From contig NZ_BMVL01000019.1 in the NCBI RefSeq assembly GCF_014650695.1, positions 1-64,000 of the forward strand: DNA of 64,000 nucleotides, given 5' to 3'. The first letter of the stretch is position 1; each line of letters opens with the position of its first letter. A model generated the notes under the pieces. It saw only the letters and a list, made by a program, of their open reading frames with translations, was not told the origin of the DNA and made no database searches. Origin of the DNA: Streptomyces avidinii. GTDB lineage: Bacteria; Actinomycetota; Actinomycetes; Streptomycetales; Streptomycetaceae. Of the stretch, positions 24,944-33,476 are shown piece after piece. Position numbers and translations under genes: made by a program.

Positions 24944-26392
24944 TCAGTCGCGGGATGCGGCGAGTTCGGCGACGCGGCCGCGGACCAGGAACCAGCCGCC
25001 GACGAGGGCGGCGGCGATGGCCGGGAGGAACATGACCGTGGTGCGGCCGACTCCGCCGTCGCTCCACATCAGGATCAGGACCGTGAGGAGGAAGCCGAGG
25101 GTCACGATCTGGGTGTACGGGGCCCAGGGCAGGCGGTAGGCGGGGCGTTCGACCAGGCCGTTCTGCGCGCGGCGCCAGAAGAACAGCGAGCAGATCATGA
25201 CCATCGCCCAGGTACCGAGGATGCCGATGGAGGCGAGGTTGAGGACGATCTCGAAGGCTTCGCCGGGCATCCAGTAGTTCAGGCCGACGCCCGCGACGCC
25301 GAAGGCGGCGGTGAACAGGACGCCGCCGTAGGGGACCTTGCCCTTGTTCATGACGCCGGTGAACTTGGGGGCGGAGCCCGCCAGGGACATCGAGCGCAGG
25401 ATGCGGCCGGTGGAGTAGAGGCCGGAGTTCAGGCTGGAGAGGGCGGCCGTCAGGACGACGAGGTTCATGACGCCCGCGGCGCCGGGGACGCCGAGCTTGT
25501 CGAAGACGGTGACGAAGGGGCTCTGGTCCGAGCTGTACGCCGTGTAGGGCAGGAGGAGGGCCAGCAGGACGACCGAGCCGACGTAGAAGAGGCCCACGCG
25601 CCACATGATCGAGTTGATGGCCTTCGGCATGATCTTCTCGGGGTTCTCGGTCTCACCGGCGGCGACGCCGCAGAGCTCGACGGAGGCGTACGCGAAGACC
25701 ACGCCCTGGATCACCAGGAGCATCGGGAGGACGCCGGAGGGGAAGAGGCCGCCGTTGTCGGTGATGTTCGCGAGGCCCGGGGTGTTGCCGCCGATGTCGT
25801 GACTGGTGGCGACGAGCCAGACGCCGACGATCAGGAAGACGACGAGGGCCGCGACCTTGACGAGGGAGAACCAGAACTCCATCTCGCCGAAGTACTTCAC
25901 CGAGATCAGGTTGGCGGTGAGCACGATGGCGAGGGCGATGAAGGCGAGGACCCACTGGGGGACGTCGGTGAACATCGACCAGAAGTGGGCGTAGGTCGCG
26001 GCGGCCGTGATGTCGGCGACGGTCGTCGTGGACCAGTTCAGGAAGTACAGCCAGCCGGCCGTGTAGGCGCCCTTCTCCCCCATGAACTCGCGCGCGTACG
26101 AGACGAAGGCTCCGGAGGACGGGCGGTACAGGACGAGCTCGCCGAGGGCCCGCACGACGAAGAAGGCGAAGACTCCGCACACCGCGTAGGCGATCGCGAG
26201 CGAGGGGCCCGCGCCGGCCAGGCGGCCGCCGGCGCCGAGGAACAGGCCGGTGCCTATCGCGCCGCCGATCGCGATCATGTTGATGTGGCGGGACTTGAGG
26301 TCCTTGCTGTACCCCTCGTCACCGGCGTCGACATGGCGGGTCGGCGCCGGGGCGGGGGCCTCGGTCAAGGTGCGGTCACTCAGGTCGCTCAT
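24944..26392 (-). CDS. ansP: Amino acid permease, L-asparagine permease (AnsP) type
   Basis: A 482-residue APC-superfamily permease with about 12 membrane segments. The N-terminal GYSKDLKSRHINMIAIGGAI followed by GTGLFLGAGGRL closely resembles E. coli AnsP, as do ELVLYRPSSGAFVSYAREFM and AANLISVKYFGEMEFWF-type stretches. The amino-acid-permease signature (SVELCGVAAGETENPEKIMP) is in the middle. Uptake of asparagine by proton symport is the likely role; related permeases take other amino acids, so the substrate is inferred. ATG at 26392 was chosen because the 38 residues upstream look non-coding. It is a single gene between two hairpins. Confidence 0.85.
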   Translation of the reverse strand: MSDLSDRTLTEAPAPAPTRHVDAGDEGYSKDLKSRHINMIAIGGAIGTGLFLGAGGRLAGAGPSLAIAYAVCGVFAFFVVRALGELVLYRPSSGAFVSYAREFMGEKGAYTAGWLYFLNWSTTTVADITAAATYAHFWSMFTDVPQWVLAFIALAIVLTANLISVKYFGEMEFWFSLVKVAALVVFLIVGVWLVATSHDIGGNTPGLANITDNGGLFPSGVLPMLLVIQGVVFAYASVELCGVAAGETENPEKIMPKAINSIMWRVGLFYVGSVVLLALLLPYTAYSSDQSPFVTVFDKLGVPGAAGVMNLVVLTAALSSLNSGLYSTGRILRSMSLAGSAPKFTGVMNKGKVPYGGVLFTAAFGVAGVGLNYWMPGEAFEIVLNLASIGILGTWAMVMICSLFFWRRAQNGLVERPAYRLPWAPYTQIVTLGFLLTVLILMWSDGGVGRTTVMFLPAIAAALVGGWFLVRGRVAELAASRD

Positions 26393-26544
26393 GTAGGACT
26401 TCGCCTTCGATGGTGGGACAAGGCAGTGCCCGGACCGCGGCGCAGGGGAGCCGGGTGGTGTCCCCTGTGCTGCGATCCGGGTGTTTTGGTCGCAACAGGA
26501 GACCATGAGGCTCCGCTCCCCTCCAAAAGCACCCCCTGCACGCC

Positions 26545-26584
26545 GAAGCCCCCGACGACCATGGAAACGGGTGTCGGGGGCTTC
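26545..26584. terminator. Terminator after the APC permease gene
   Basis: GAAGCCCCCGAC (26545-26556) pairs perfectly with GTCGGGGGCTTC (26573-26584), 12 bp, with a 16-base loop that can fold further. It lies 20 bases after the stop of the leftward permease. The rest of 26393-26604 has no gene. Confidence 0.85.
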
Positions 26585-26604
26585 ATAGGGGCTGGAAAGC
26601 TAGG

Positions 26605-28176
26605 TCAGTCGCCGGGGGTTCCCTCCGCGGCCTGGTCGAGGCGGAAGGCTTCGTTGCCCAGGCCGATCCGGGCGTGCACCTCGGGGCGGCTGCGGCGCAG
26701 CACGGCTCCGTAGACCAGCCCGATCACGACGGCGGCGCCGATGATGCCGGGCAGCACCCAGCTGAGCGCGGAGCCCTTCTCGGCGCCGACCAGGACGCCG
26801 AAGTCCTTGACCGTGTAGACGGCGATGGCGAGGAGGGCGAGGCCGGCGGTGCCGGCCGCGACGAGCCGCCAGACCTGGGCGCCGGCAGTGCCGCGGCGGA
26901 CGAAGAAGGCGATGACGGCGAAGGAGGCGGCGGCCATGAGGAGGGTCACGCCGAGGGCGCCGACGCTGCCCATCCAGGTGAACAGGTGCAGGACGGGGGT
27001 GGTGGGGTCGGGCAGCTGCACCTTGAGGGAGGGGTCGGCGGGCGCCTTGTCCTCGGTGAGGGCGAAGGCGATCACGACGAGGGCGGCGATGCCGGTCTGG
27101 AGCAGGGAGCCGGTGGCAGGGGCGCCGGTGCCGGGGTTGGTACGGCCGAAGGTGGCCGGGAGCAGGCCCTCCCGGCCCATGGCGAAGGCGTAGCGGGCGA
27201 CCACGTTGTGGAAGCTGAGCATGGCCGCGAACATGCCGGTCACGAAGAGGACGTGCAGGACGTCGGTGAAGGCGGTGCCCAGGCGGGCCTCGGTGAGCTG
27301 GAAGAGCAGGGTGGGGCCGGCCTCGCCCGCGGCCTTGACCACCCCGGAGGGGCCGGTGGCGACGGTGAGGGCCCAGGCGCTCACGGCGAAGAAGAGGGCG
27401 ACGAAGCCGACGGCGAGGAACATCACGCGCGAGACGACGATGTGCGGCTTGCTGGTCTCCTCGGCGTAGACCGGGGACTGCTCGAAGCCGACGAAGGCGG
27501 CGATGCAGAAGCACAGGGCGGTGCCGAAGCCGGCTCCACCGAGGGTCTCGGGGTTGAAGGCGTGGAGCGAGAGGCCTTCGGCGGCCGGCTTGCCGATGGC
27601 GGCGATGTCGAAGACGACGACGAGGAGGCACTCGACGAGGAGGAGGACCCCGAGGACCTTGGCGTTGAGGTCGATCTTGAGCCAGCCGAGCGCCCCGGTG
27701 GCGGCGACGGCGAGCAGGGCCGGGATCCACCAGGCGAGCTCGATGTCCAGGTAGGTGGCGAAGAGGCCGGATATCTCGAAGCCGAGGATGCCGAAGACGC
27801 CGACCTGCATGGCGCTGTACGCGACGAGGGCGACGAGGGAGGCGGCCGCGCCGGCGGTGGGGCCGAGGCCGCGGGCGATGTACGCGTAGAAGGCGCCGGC
27901 GTTGTGGACGTGGCGGCTCATCTCGGCGTAGCCGACGCTGAAGAGCGCGAGGACGGCGCCGAGGATGACGAAGAGCAGCGGCTGGCCGACGATGCCCATG
28001 ACCCCGAAGGTCGTGGGCATGACACCCGCCACCACCATCAGGGGCGCGCTGGCGGCGAGTACCGACAGGAGCAGGCCGGCGGTGCCGAGGCGGCCGGCGC
28101 GCAGGGCCCGGTCCTGGCCCTTGTACGTACTGATCTCGGCAGGGTCTTGGAGCGTGGAGGATCTGCCCGTCGGCAT
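26605..28176 (-). CDS. APC family amino acid permease
   Basis: A 523-residue permease with about 12 membrane segments. The N-terminal stretch LGTAGLLLSVLAASAPLMVV and the VGFEQSPVYAEETSKPH segment (APC-type EE motif) place it in the APC superfamily, in the group with extended loops often annotated as amino acid or polyamine permease. A periplasmic-loop insertion ALTEDKAPADPSLKVQLPDP is present. GAAAGGAC precedes the ATG. Substrate cannot be read from the sequence. It is a single transcription unit before the AnsP-type gene. Confidence 0.87.
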   Translation of the reverse strand: MPTGRSSTLQDPAEISTYKGQDRALRAGRLGTAGLLLSVLAASAPLMVVAGVMPTTFGVMGIVGQPLLFVILGAVLALFSVGYAEMSRHVHNAGAFYAYIARGLGPTAGAAASLVALVAYSAMQVGVFGILGFEISGLFATYLDIELAWWIPALLAVAATGALGWLKIDLNAKVLGVLLLVECLLVVVFDIAAIGKPAAEGLSLHAFNPETLGGAGFGTALCFCIAAFVGFEQSPVYAEETSKPHIVVSRVMFLAVGFVALFFAVSAWALTVATGPSGVVKAAGEAGPTLLFQLTEARLGTAFTDVLHVLFVTGMFAAMLSFHNVVARYAFAMGREGLLPATFGRTNPGTGAPATGSLLQTGIAALVVIAFALTEDKAPADPSLKVQLPDPTTPVLHLFTWMGSVGALGVTLLMAAASFAVIAFFVRRGTAGAQVWRLVAAGTAGLALLAIAVYTVKDFGVLVGAEKGSALSWVLPGIIGAAVVIGLVYGAVLRRSRPEVHARIGLGNEAFRLDQAAEGTPGD

Positions 28177-28311
28177 GGCGGCGTCCTTTCGGGGGCGCGG
28201 TTCTCTCGGGGGCGGAGCGGACTTGCGGGGGCTTGCGGGGGTGCGGGGCTTGCGGGAGGTACGGGGCGCTTGAGGTGGTTTACGGGGCCTTCGGTGCGGG
28301 GCGGCGCCCGG

Positions 28312-29259
28312 TCAGGCGGTGCCGAGGGCGACGCCGCGGGCGGCGAGGAAGGCTTTCTGCGGGTCCCGGTCCGGATAGGACCAGGGGGCGCGGGTGGCAT
28401 GGCTGCCGATGCGGTGGAAGAGGGCCGCGGCCTCGGCGGGGCGGCCCTCGCAGAGTTTGGCGTGGGCGAGGAAGTTGAGGTCGACCCGGTTGCGGGGGTG
28501 GTCGTCGCGCTCCCACTCCAGCCACCAGTCGAAGGCGGAGCGCAGCACCTGGCGGGCGCGGCGGCCGGCCCAGTGGGCGGCGGCCGCCTCGGGCGAGTGG
28601 CCGTGGGTGGCGGCCAGCACCCGGTACCGCTCGGCGTGCGCGACGACGGGGAGGACGGCGAGCGGGGAGTCGGCCGGGGACTCCTCGGCGGCCCAGGACG
28701 CGAAGTCGTAGACCTCGTGCAGCGGGTCCTGACCGGAGACCAGGACGCGTTCGGCCAGTTTCGCGACCATCAGGTGATGGGCGTGGTGGTGCTCGCGATG
28801 GCGGGCCCGGACCTGGTCGAAGTGCCGGCTGAACTCCTCCTCGCTGCCGAAGGCGCGGGAGAGGAGGAGCAGACCGAGCCACGGGGTGGGGTCCGCCGGG
28901 TGCAGGGCGGCGGCCCGGCGGCAGGCCTCCTCGGCCGCGGCCGGGGTGCCCTTGTGGCGCAGGGCGCCGAAAACGGCGGCGCAGGCGAGGAGGGTCGCGG
29001 CGTCGGCGCTCTCCGGTTCGGCCAGCAGCCACTCGCGGGCCCAGGCGGTGGCCGCAGGGGTCTGGGCGAGGACGACGACGCGGTGGCCGCGGCGGTCCCA
29101 GTCGTCACCGGTGCCGACGAGGAGGGCGCGGGCCCGGGCCCACCGGCCCTGGGTGAACTGGGATCGGACGTCGACGAGTTCGGCGTCGCACAGGGCCGGG
29201 TCGAAGAGCTGGGCGTCCCGCTTGCGGGCGCGGCCGAGGGGCGGCGGAGGCGGGGACAT
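28312..29259 (-). CDS. TPR-like conserved protein
   Basis: A 315-residue soluble protein. Several helix pairs resemble tetratricopeptide repeats (AWAREWLLAEPESADAATLL, AAAEEACRRAAALHPADPTP, PAEAAALFHRIGSHATRAP). A histidine-rich turn REHHHAHHLMVAKL lies at about residues 155-170. The start codon at 29259 follows GGAGGGAAAC. Conserved in Streptomyces as I recall, with no enzymatic motif. A scaffold or binding role is inferred only from the fold type. Confidence 0.72.
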   Translation of the reverse strand: MSPPPPPLGRARKRDAQLFDPALCDAELVDVRSQFTQGRWARARALLVGTGDDWDRRGHRVVVLAQTPAATAWAREWLLAEPESADAATLLACAAVFGALRHKGTPAAAEEACRRAAALHPADPTPWLGLLLLSRAFGSEEEFSRHFDQVRARHREHHHAHHLMVAKLAERVLVSGQDPLHEVYDFASWAAEESPADSPLAVLPVVAHAERYRVLAATHGHSPEAAAAHWAGRRARQVLRSAFDWWLEWERDDHPRNRVDLNFLAHAKLCEGRPAEAAALFHRIGSHATRAPWSYPDRDPQKAFLAARGVALGTA

Positions 29260-29525
29260 CCGCGGGTTTCCCTCCAGGGCGCGGGCGGACGTGGGTCAGC
29301 GGTGGCCGGTTTACTCGCGCAGGCGCACGCGAGGGGCTCGGCCGGGCGGTTCGGGGGATCGCGACGGTGAGCGCGCCGGTGATCACGCACAGCAAAGCGG
29401 TACGCCCAGCTCCGCGTCAAGGTCCAGTCCACTGCGTGGCGGGTTTCAACTGCTGCGAGGGGGGTGCGAGTTGGGTGAACGGTCCACTTCCGGGAGGTGT
29501 CCGCAGCGTCTCGTACGGTGGCCGC

Positions 29526-29951
29526 ATGACTGCATATGATGATCTTCCCCCCTATCTGCTGGGGTTCCCCGGGCCGTTGCGCGATCAGCTGGTCGCGGCC
29601 GTGCTGAGCGGGGCGAAGACCAGTACCACCGGCCTGCTCGCGGAGTACGAGGCCGAGCAGGAGCCCCTGCCGGAGCCCGGCGCCCGGTCGCTGCTGGTCG
29701 ACTCCGCGGAGCGCGGGGTGGCGGTGGTGGAGGTGACCGCCGTGGAGGTGCTGCGACTGGGGGACATCGGGCTCCAGCACGCCCTCGACGAGGGCGAGGG
29801 GTACGCGTCGGTGGCCGAATGGCGTACGGCACACGAGGAGTTCTGGCACAGCGACCCGGTGCGCGGGGCGATCGGCGACCCGGGGTTCACGGTCGACGAC
29901 GACACCCTCGTCATCGCGGAGCGGTTCCGGGTCACCGAACGGCTGGTCTGA
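29526..29951 (+). CDS. ASCH domain-containing protein
   Basis: A 141-residue protein consistent with the ASCH domain, a beta-barrel related to PUA that binds RNA. The signature comes early: FPGPLRDQLVAAVLSGAKTS-T (lysine after G, as in GxKxxT), then PLPEPGARSLLVDSAERGV and VEVTAVEVLRLGDIGLQHAL. The conserved EGEGYASVAEWRTAHEEFW matches this family. ATG at 29526 is right after the divergent promoter gap. Suggested role in RNA recognition is inference from family; the protein stands alone. Confidence 0.85.
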   Translation: MTAYDDLPPYLLGFPGPLRDQLVAAVLSGAKTSTTGLLAEYEAEQEPLPEPGARSLLVDSAERGVAVVEVTAVEVLRLGDIGLQHALDEGEGYASVAEWRTAHEEFWHSDPVRGAIGDPGFTVDDDTLVIAERFRVTERLV

Positions 29952-29988
29952 CGCCGGCCCGCCGGCGTCCGGCGGGCCCTGGGGCCGG

Positions 29989-31644
29989 TCAGCCGACGGC
30001 GCGGGCGGCGGCGCGGCCCGCCGCCCGGCCCGAGAAGATGCACCCGCCGAGGAAGGTGCCCTCCAGGGCCCGGTAGCCGTGCACCCCGCCGCCGCCGAAT
30101 CCGGCCGCCTCGCCCGCCGCGTAGACGCCCGGCAGCGGTTCGCCGGAGCCTGTCAGGACGCGCGAGGAGAGGTCGGTCTCCAGGCCGCCCAGGGACTTGC
30201 GGGTCAGGATCGAGAGCCGTACCGCAATGAGCGGCCCGGCCTTGGGGTCCAGGATCCGGTGCGGGGCGGCCGTGCGGATCAGCTTGTCACCGAGGTACCT
30301 GCGGGCCCCGTGGATGGCCGTGACCTGGAGGTCCTTGGTGAAGGGGTTGGCGATCTCCCGGTCGCGGGCCACGATCTCGCCCCGGACCGTGGCCTCGTCC
30401 AGGAGGCCCTCCCCGGTGACCGCGTTCATCCCGCGGACCAGGGCCGACAGGTCGCGCTCGACGACGAAGTCGGCCCCCTTGTCCATGAAGGCCCGGACCG
30501 GGGCCGGTACGGCCTGACGTGCCCGGGTGAAGACGTCCCGCACGGACTTGCCGGTGAGGTCCGGGTTCTGCTCGGAGCCGGAGAGCGCGAACTCCTTGCC
30601 GATGATGCGCTCATTGAGCACGAACCAGGTGTGGTCGTGTCCGGTCTTCATGATGTGGTCGAGGGTGCCGAGGGTGTCGAAGCCCGGGAAGAGCGGCACG
30701 GGCAGCCGCCGGCCGGTCGCGTCCAGCCACAGCGGGGAGGGGCCGGGCAGGATGCGGATGCCGTGCCGGGCCCAGATCGGGTCCCAGTTCTGGATGCCCT
30801 CGGTGTAGTGCCACATCCGGTCCTTGTTGATGTGGCTGGCGCCCGCCCGCTCCGCGATGCCGAGCATCAGGCCGTCCACGTGTGCCGGGACCCCCGACAG
30901 CATCCGCTGCGGCGGGGTGCCGAGCCGGTCGGGCCACTGGGCGCGGACGAGGTCGTGGTTGCCGCCGATGCCGCCGCTGGTGACGATCACGGCCTGGGCC
31001 CGCAGGGAGAAGGTCCCGGTGGCCTCGCGGCTGCTGGCGGTGCCCCGTACGGCATCGGATGGCTGCAGGATCTCGCCCGTCACGGTGTCCACCGCGCCGG
31101 CCGTGGCGGAGAGCCCGGTGACGCGGTGGCGGAACGCGAACCGGACCAGGCCGCGGGCCACGCCGGCCCGGACCCGCCGTTCGAAGGGCTCCACCAGGCC
31201 GGGGCCGGTGCCCCAGGTGATGTGGAAGCGGGGGACGGAGTTCCCGTGGCCGTTGGCGTCGTAGCCCCCGCGCTCGGCCCAGCCGACCACCGGGAAGAAG
31301 CGGACGCCCTGCGCGTGCAGCCAGGAGCGCTTCTCGCCGGCCGCGAAGTCGACGTAGGCCTCGGCCCAGCGGCGCGGCCAGGCGTCCTCCTCGCGGTCGA
31401 ATCCGGCGGTGCCCAGCCAGTCCTGGAGGGCCAGGTCGTGATGGTCCTTGATCCGCATCCGGCGCTGCTCGGGCGAGTCCACGAAGAACAGCCCGCCGAA
31501 GGACCAGTGGGCCTGGCCGCCGATCGACTGCTCCGGCTCCTGGTCGAGCAGGATGACCTTGCGGCCCGCGTCGACGAGCTCGGCGGTGGCCACGAGCCCC
31601 GCGAGCCCGGCTCCGATCACGATCACGTCAGCGTCGTACGTCAT
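29989..31644 (-). CDS. FAD-dependent dehydrogenase (KstD / fumarate-reductase-like)
   Basis: A 551-residue flavoprotein of the FAD-binding 2 family. The N-terminal dinucleotide fold is DVIVIGAGLAGLVATAELVD (residues about 6-25), followed by a typical SIGGQAHWSFGG active-site-side loop. The C-terminal FAD contact is PGVYAAGEAAGFGGGGVHG. The cap domain has FAHRVTGLSATAGA and a long insert with HITWGTGPGLVEPF. Such enzymes oxidise or reduce steroid or enone-type compounds; the exact substrate is unknown. Start chosen at ATG 31644 with GGAGGAC upstream. It is divergent from the NUDIX gene. Confidence 0.86.
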   Translation of the reverse strand: MTYDADVIVIGAGLAGLVATAELVDAGRKVILLDQEPEQSIGGQAHWSFGGLFFVDSPEQRRMRIKDHHDLALQDWLGTAGFDREEDAWPRRWAEAYVDFAAGEKRSWLHAQGVRFFPVVGWAERGGYDANGHGNSVPRFHITWGTGPGLVEPFERRVRAGVARGLVRFAFRHRVTGLSATAGAVDTVTGEILQPSDAVRGTASSREATGTFSLRAQAVIVTSGGIGGNHDLVRAQWPDRLGTPPQRMLSGVPAHVDGLMLGIAERAGASHINKDRMWHYTEGIQNWDPIWARHGIRILPGPSPLWLDATGRRLPVPLFPGFDTLGTLDHIMKTGHDHTWFVLNERIIGKEFALSGSEQNPDLTGKSVRDVFTRARQAVPAPVRAFMDKGADFVVERDLSALVRGMNAVTGEGLLDEATVRGEIVARDREIANPFTKDLQVTAIHGARRYLGDKLIRTAAPHRILDPKAGPLIAVRLSILTRKSLGGLETDLSSRVLTGSGEPLPGVYAAGEAAGFGGGGVHGYRALEGTFLGGCIFSGRAAGRAAARAVG

Positions 31645-31720
31645 GCGGCTACCCGTCCTCCGTCGATGGTGGGGCAGATCCTTGGCTACGGAGCGGTAAC
31701 CAGTCAACAGCGGTGGTTGG

Positions 31721-32251
31721 ATGACCTGTGTGAGTGCCGCTGATGAAGTACTGGACGTGGTGGACCGGGACGACCGGGTCGTCGGGCAGGCCCCGCGGGG
31801 CGAGGTGTACGCGCAAGGGCTGATCCACCGCTGCGTCTTCGTGCGGGCCGTGGACGCGCAGGGGCGGGTCTTCGTGCACCGGCGGACCGCCTCGAAGCTG
31901 GTCTTCCCCTCGTACTACGACATGTTCGTGGGCGGGGTGGTGGGCGCCGGCGAGAGCTACCCGCAGGCCGCGCTGCGCGAGGCCGAGGAGGAGCTGGGCG
32001 TACGGGGGCTGGCGCAGCCGACGCCGCTGTTCAAGTTCCTGTACGAGGGCCCGGGCGGGGCCTGGTGGTCGTACGTGCACGAGGTGCGGTGCGAGCTGCC
32101 GGTGGACCCGCAGGCCTCGGAGGTCGACTGGCACACGTACCTCACGCCGGTGGAGCTGGACCGGCGGGTGACGGACGGGGAGTGGGCCTGGGTGCCGGAC
32201 GGGCTGGAGGCGTACCGGCGGCTGCGCGCGCGCCCGGAGTTCCGCCAGTAG
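31721..32251 (+). CDS. NUDIX hydrolase
   Basis: A 176-residue NUDIX protein. The NUDIX box (GX5EX7REUXEEXGU) reads GVVGAGESYPQAALREAEEE then LGV at about residues 72-94. The N-terminus DEVLDVVDRDDRVVGQAPRG resembles the isopentenyl-diphosphate-isomerase-like subgroup. The conserved C-terminal stretch WVPDGLEAYRRL is of the same type. Neither ATG 31721 nor GTG 31730 has a clear ribosome site. It could hydrolyse a nucleoside diphosphate derivative; the isomerase reaction is not implied. DUF202 genes follow 9 bases later, suggesting an operon. Confidence 0.88.
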   Translation: MTCVSAADEVLDVVDRDDRVVGQAPRGEVYAQGLIHRCVFVRAVDAQGRVFVHRRTASKLVFPSYYDMFVGGVVGAGESYPQAALREAEEELGVRGLAQPTPLFKFLYEGPGGAWWSYVHEVRCELPVDPQASEVDWHTYLTPVELDRRVTDGEWAWVPDGLEAYRRLRARPEFRQ

Positions 32252-32260
32252 ATTTGTCGG

Positions 32261-32659
32261 GTGATCGACTTCGTCAAGGACGTGCGCCTCTGGTTCGCAC
32301 CCTCGCGGCTGAGGGACGAGGGCGAGACCCCCGACTACCGCTTCTCGCTGGCCAACGAACGGACCTTCCTCGCCTGGATCCGTACCTCGCTGGCCCTGGT
32401 GGGCGGCGGGTTCGCCGTGGACCAGTTCCTGCCGGACCTGCGCTGGGGGGTGCGGGTCGGGATGGCCCTCGCGCTGCTCGCGGTGGGTGCGGCCTGTGCG
32501 CTGCGGGCGGTGAACCACTGGGTGCGGTGCGAGCGGGCGATGCGGCGGGGTGAGGACCTGCCGCTGTCGCGGTTCCCGGTGCTGCTGAGCCTGGGCGTGG
32601 GACTGGTGGCGGTGGCGATGGTGGTGGTCGTCCTGCTCGGCTGGACGACCGGGCAGTGA
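32261..32659 (+). CDS. DUF202 / YidH family membrane protein
   Basis: A 132-residue inner-membrane protein with three helices at about 38-57, 62-84 and 104-127. The family signature FSLANERTFLAWIRTSLALV is at residues 28-47. It starts GTG at 32261, 9 bases after the NUDIX stop, and its stop overlaps the next DUF202 gene by 4 bases. Function unknown. The pair of neighbouring DUF202 proteins could form a heteromer, which is inference. Confidence 0.88.
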   Translation: MIDFVKDVRLWFAPSRLRDEGETPDYRFSLANERTFLAWIRTSLALVGGGFAVDQFLPDLRWGVRVGMALALLAVGAACALRAVNHWVRCERAMRRGEDLPLSRFPVLLSLGVGLVAVAMVVVVLLGWTTGQ

Positions 32660-32973
32660 GCGCCCCGGGCCCGGACCGCGATGCCGGACTGCAGCCCGAG
32701 CGGACCCGGCTCGCGTGGCGGCGTACGACGCTGGCCTGCTCGGTCGTGGCGGTGCTGGCGCTGCGGCAGGCGCTGCGCGGGTCCGGTTCGCCCGTGGAGC
32801 TGGCCGGGGCGGCGGTCATCGCGCTGATCTGGCTGGCGTTCCTGTGGGTGGCCCACCGGCGGATCCGGGAACTGGCGGCGGGCCGGCCGCGGCCGCTCGC
32901 GCTTCGGGCGGCGCTGGCGGCGGTGGCGTGCACGACGGCACTGGCGGTGTTCGCGATGACGGTGATCCTCTGA
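32656..32973 (+). CDS. Second DUF202 family membrane protein
   Basis: A 105-residue membrane protein with three helices and a DUF202-type start: LQPERTRLAWRRTTLACSVV. The conserved ER-x-LAWxR motif matches the neighbour's ERTFLAWIR, so the two are paralogous. GTG overlaps the preceding stop (GTGA), giving translational coupling. Function unknown. Confidence 0.86.
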   Translation: MSAPGPDRDAGLQPERTRLAWRRTTLACSVVAVLALRQALRGSGSPVELAGAAVIALIWLAFLWVAHRRIRELAAGRPRPLALRAALAAVACTTALAVFAMTVIL

Positions 32974-33060
32974 GCCCCGCCTCCGGTGTGATGATCGCGC
33001 TTCGCCGCGCCACCACGACACAACGGGCGATACCCGGCAATCCGCACTAACCTCGGCGCC

Positions 33061-33357
33061 ATGACGACGCTGCACCACGAACACCCCACGCACCAGCACA
33101 CGCACGGCGCGGACTGCGGCCACCAGGCGGTCTCGCACGGCGACCACGTCGACTACGCCCATGACGGCCACCTGCACCGGGAGCACTCGGGCCACTGGGA
33201 CGAGTGCGAGCCCAGCGGGCACACGACGCACGACGGCCACGCGCACGCGCACGGTGCGGACTGCGGGCACGAGTCGGTCCGGCACGGCGATCACGTGGAC
33301 TACCTGCACGACGGACACCGGCACGCGGAGCACGACGGACACTACGACGACCACTGA
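33061..33357 (+). CDS. Histidine-rich duplicated protein (probable metal binder)
   Basis: A 98-residue protein with 28 histidines. It is a tandem duplication: HTHGADCGHQAVSHGDHVDY (about 13-32) and HAHGADCGHESVRHGDHVDY (about 61-80) are nearly the same, followed in both by xHDGHxHxEHxGHxD. A single Cys per repeat sits in GADCGH. No membrane segment or signal peptide. It probably binds zinc, nickel or copper; that is inferred from composition. No Zur- or Nur-like site is visible before it. It lies alone after the DUF202 pair. Confidence 0.8.
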   Translation: MTTLHHEHPTHQHTHGADCGHQAVSHGDHVDYAHDGHLHREHSGHWDECEPSGHTTHDGHAHAHGADCGHESVRHGDHVDYLHDGHRHAEHDGHYDDH

Positions 33358-33360
33358 CGG

Positions 33361-33400
33361 GCGCTGACGTGCATTGACGTGTGCTGACGTGTGCTGACGA
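33361..33400. repeat. Four direct 10-bp repeats (TGACGT)
   Basis: Four consecutive 10-base units, GCGCTGACGT, GCATTGACGT, GTGCTGACGT and GTGCTGACGA, run without gaps. The period is one helical turn, so all copies face the same side of the DNA. They start 3 bases after the histidine-rich gene's stop and lie 77 bases before the MBL hydrolase start. Confidence 0.85.
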
Positions 33401-33476
33401 CCACCCGCCCTCCCCCGGCGCCGCGACGGCTGGCAGGATGCCGACCGTTCGTCAAAGCGACCCGGGGAGAGCGCAG

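Noticed and set aside
33061-33357. Zur or Nur operator before the histidine-rich gene
   Set aside because: No TGAAAATGATTTTCA-like sequence is present in the short upstream gap.
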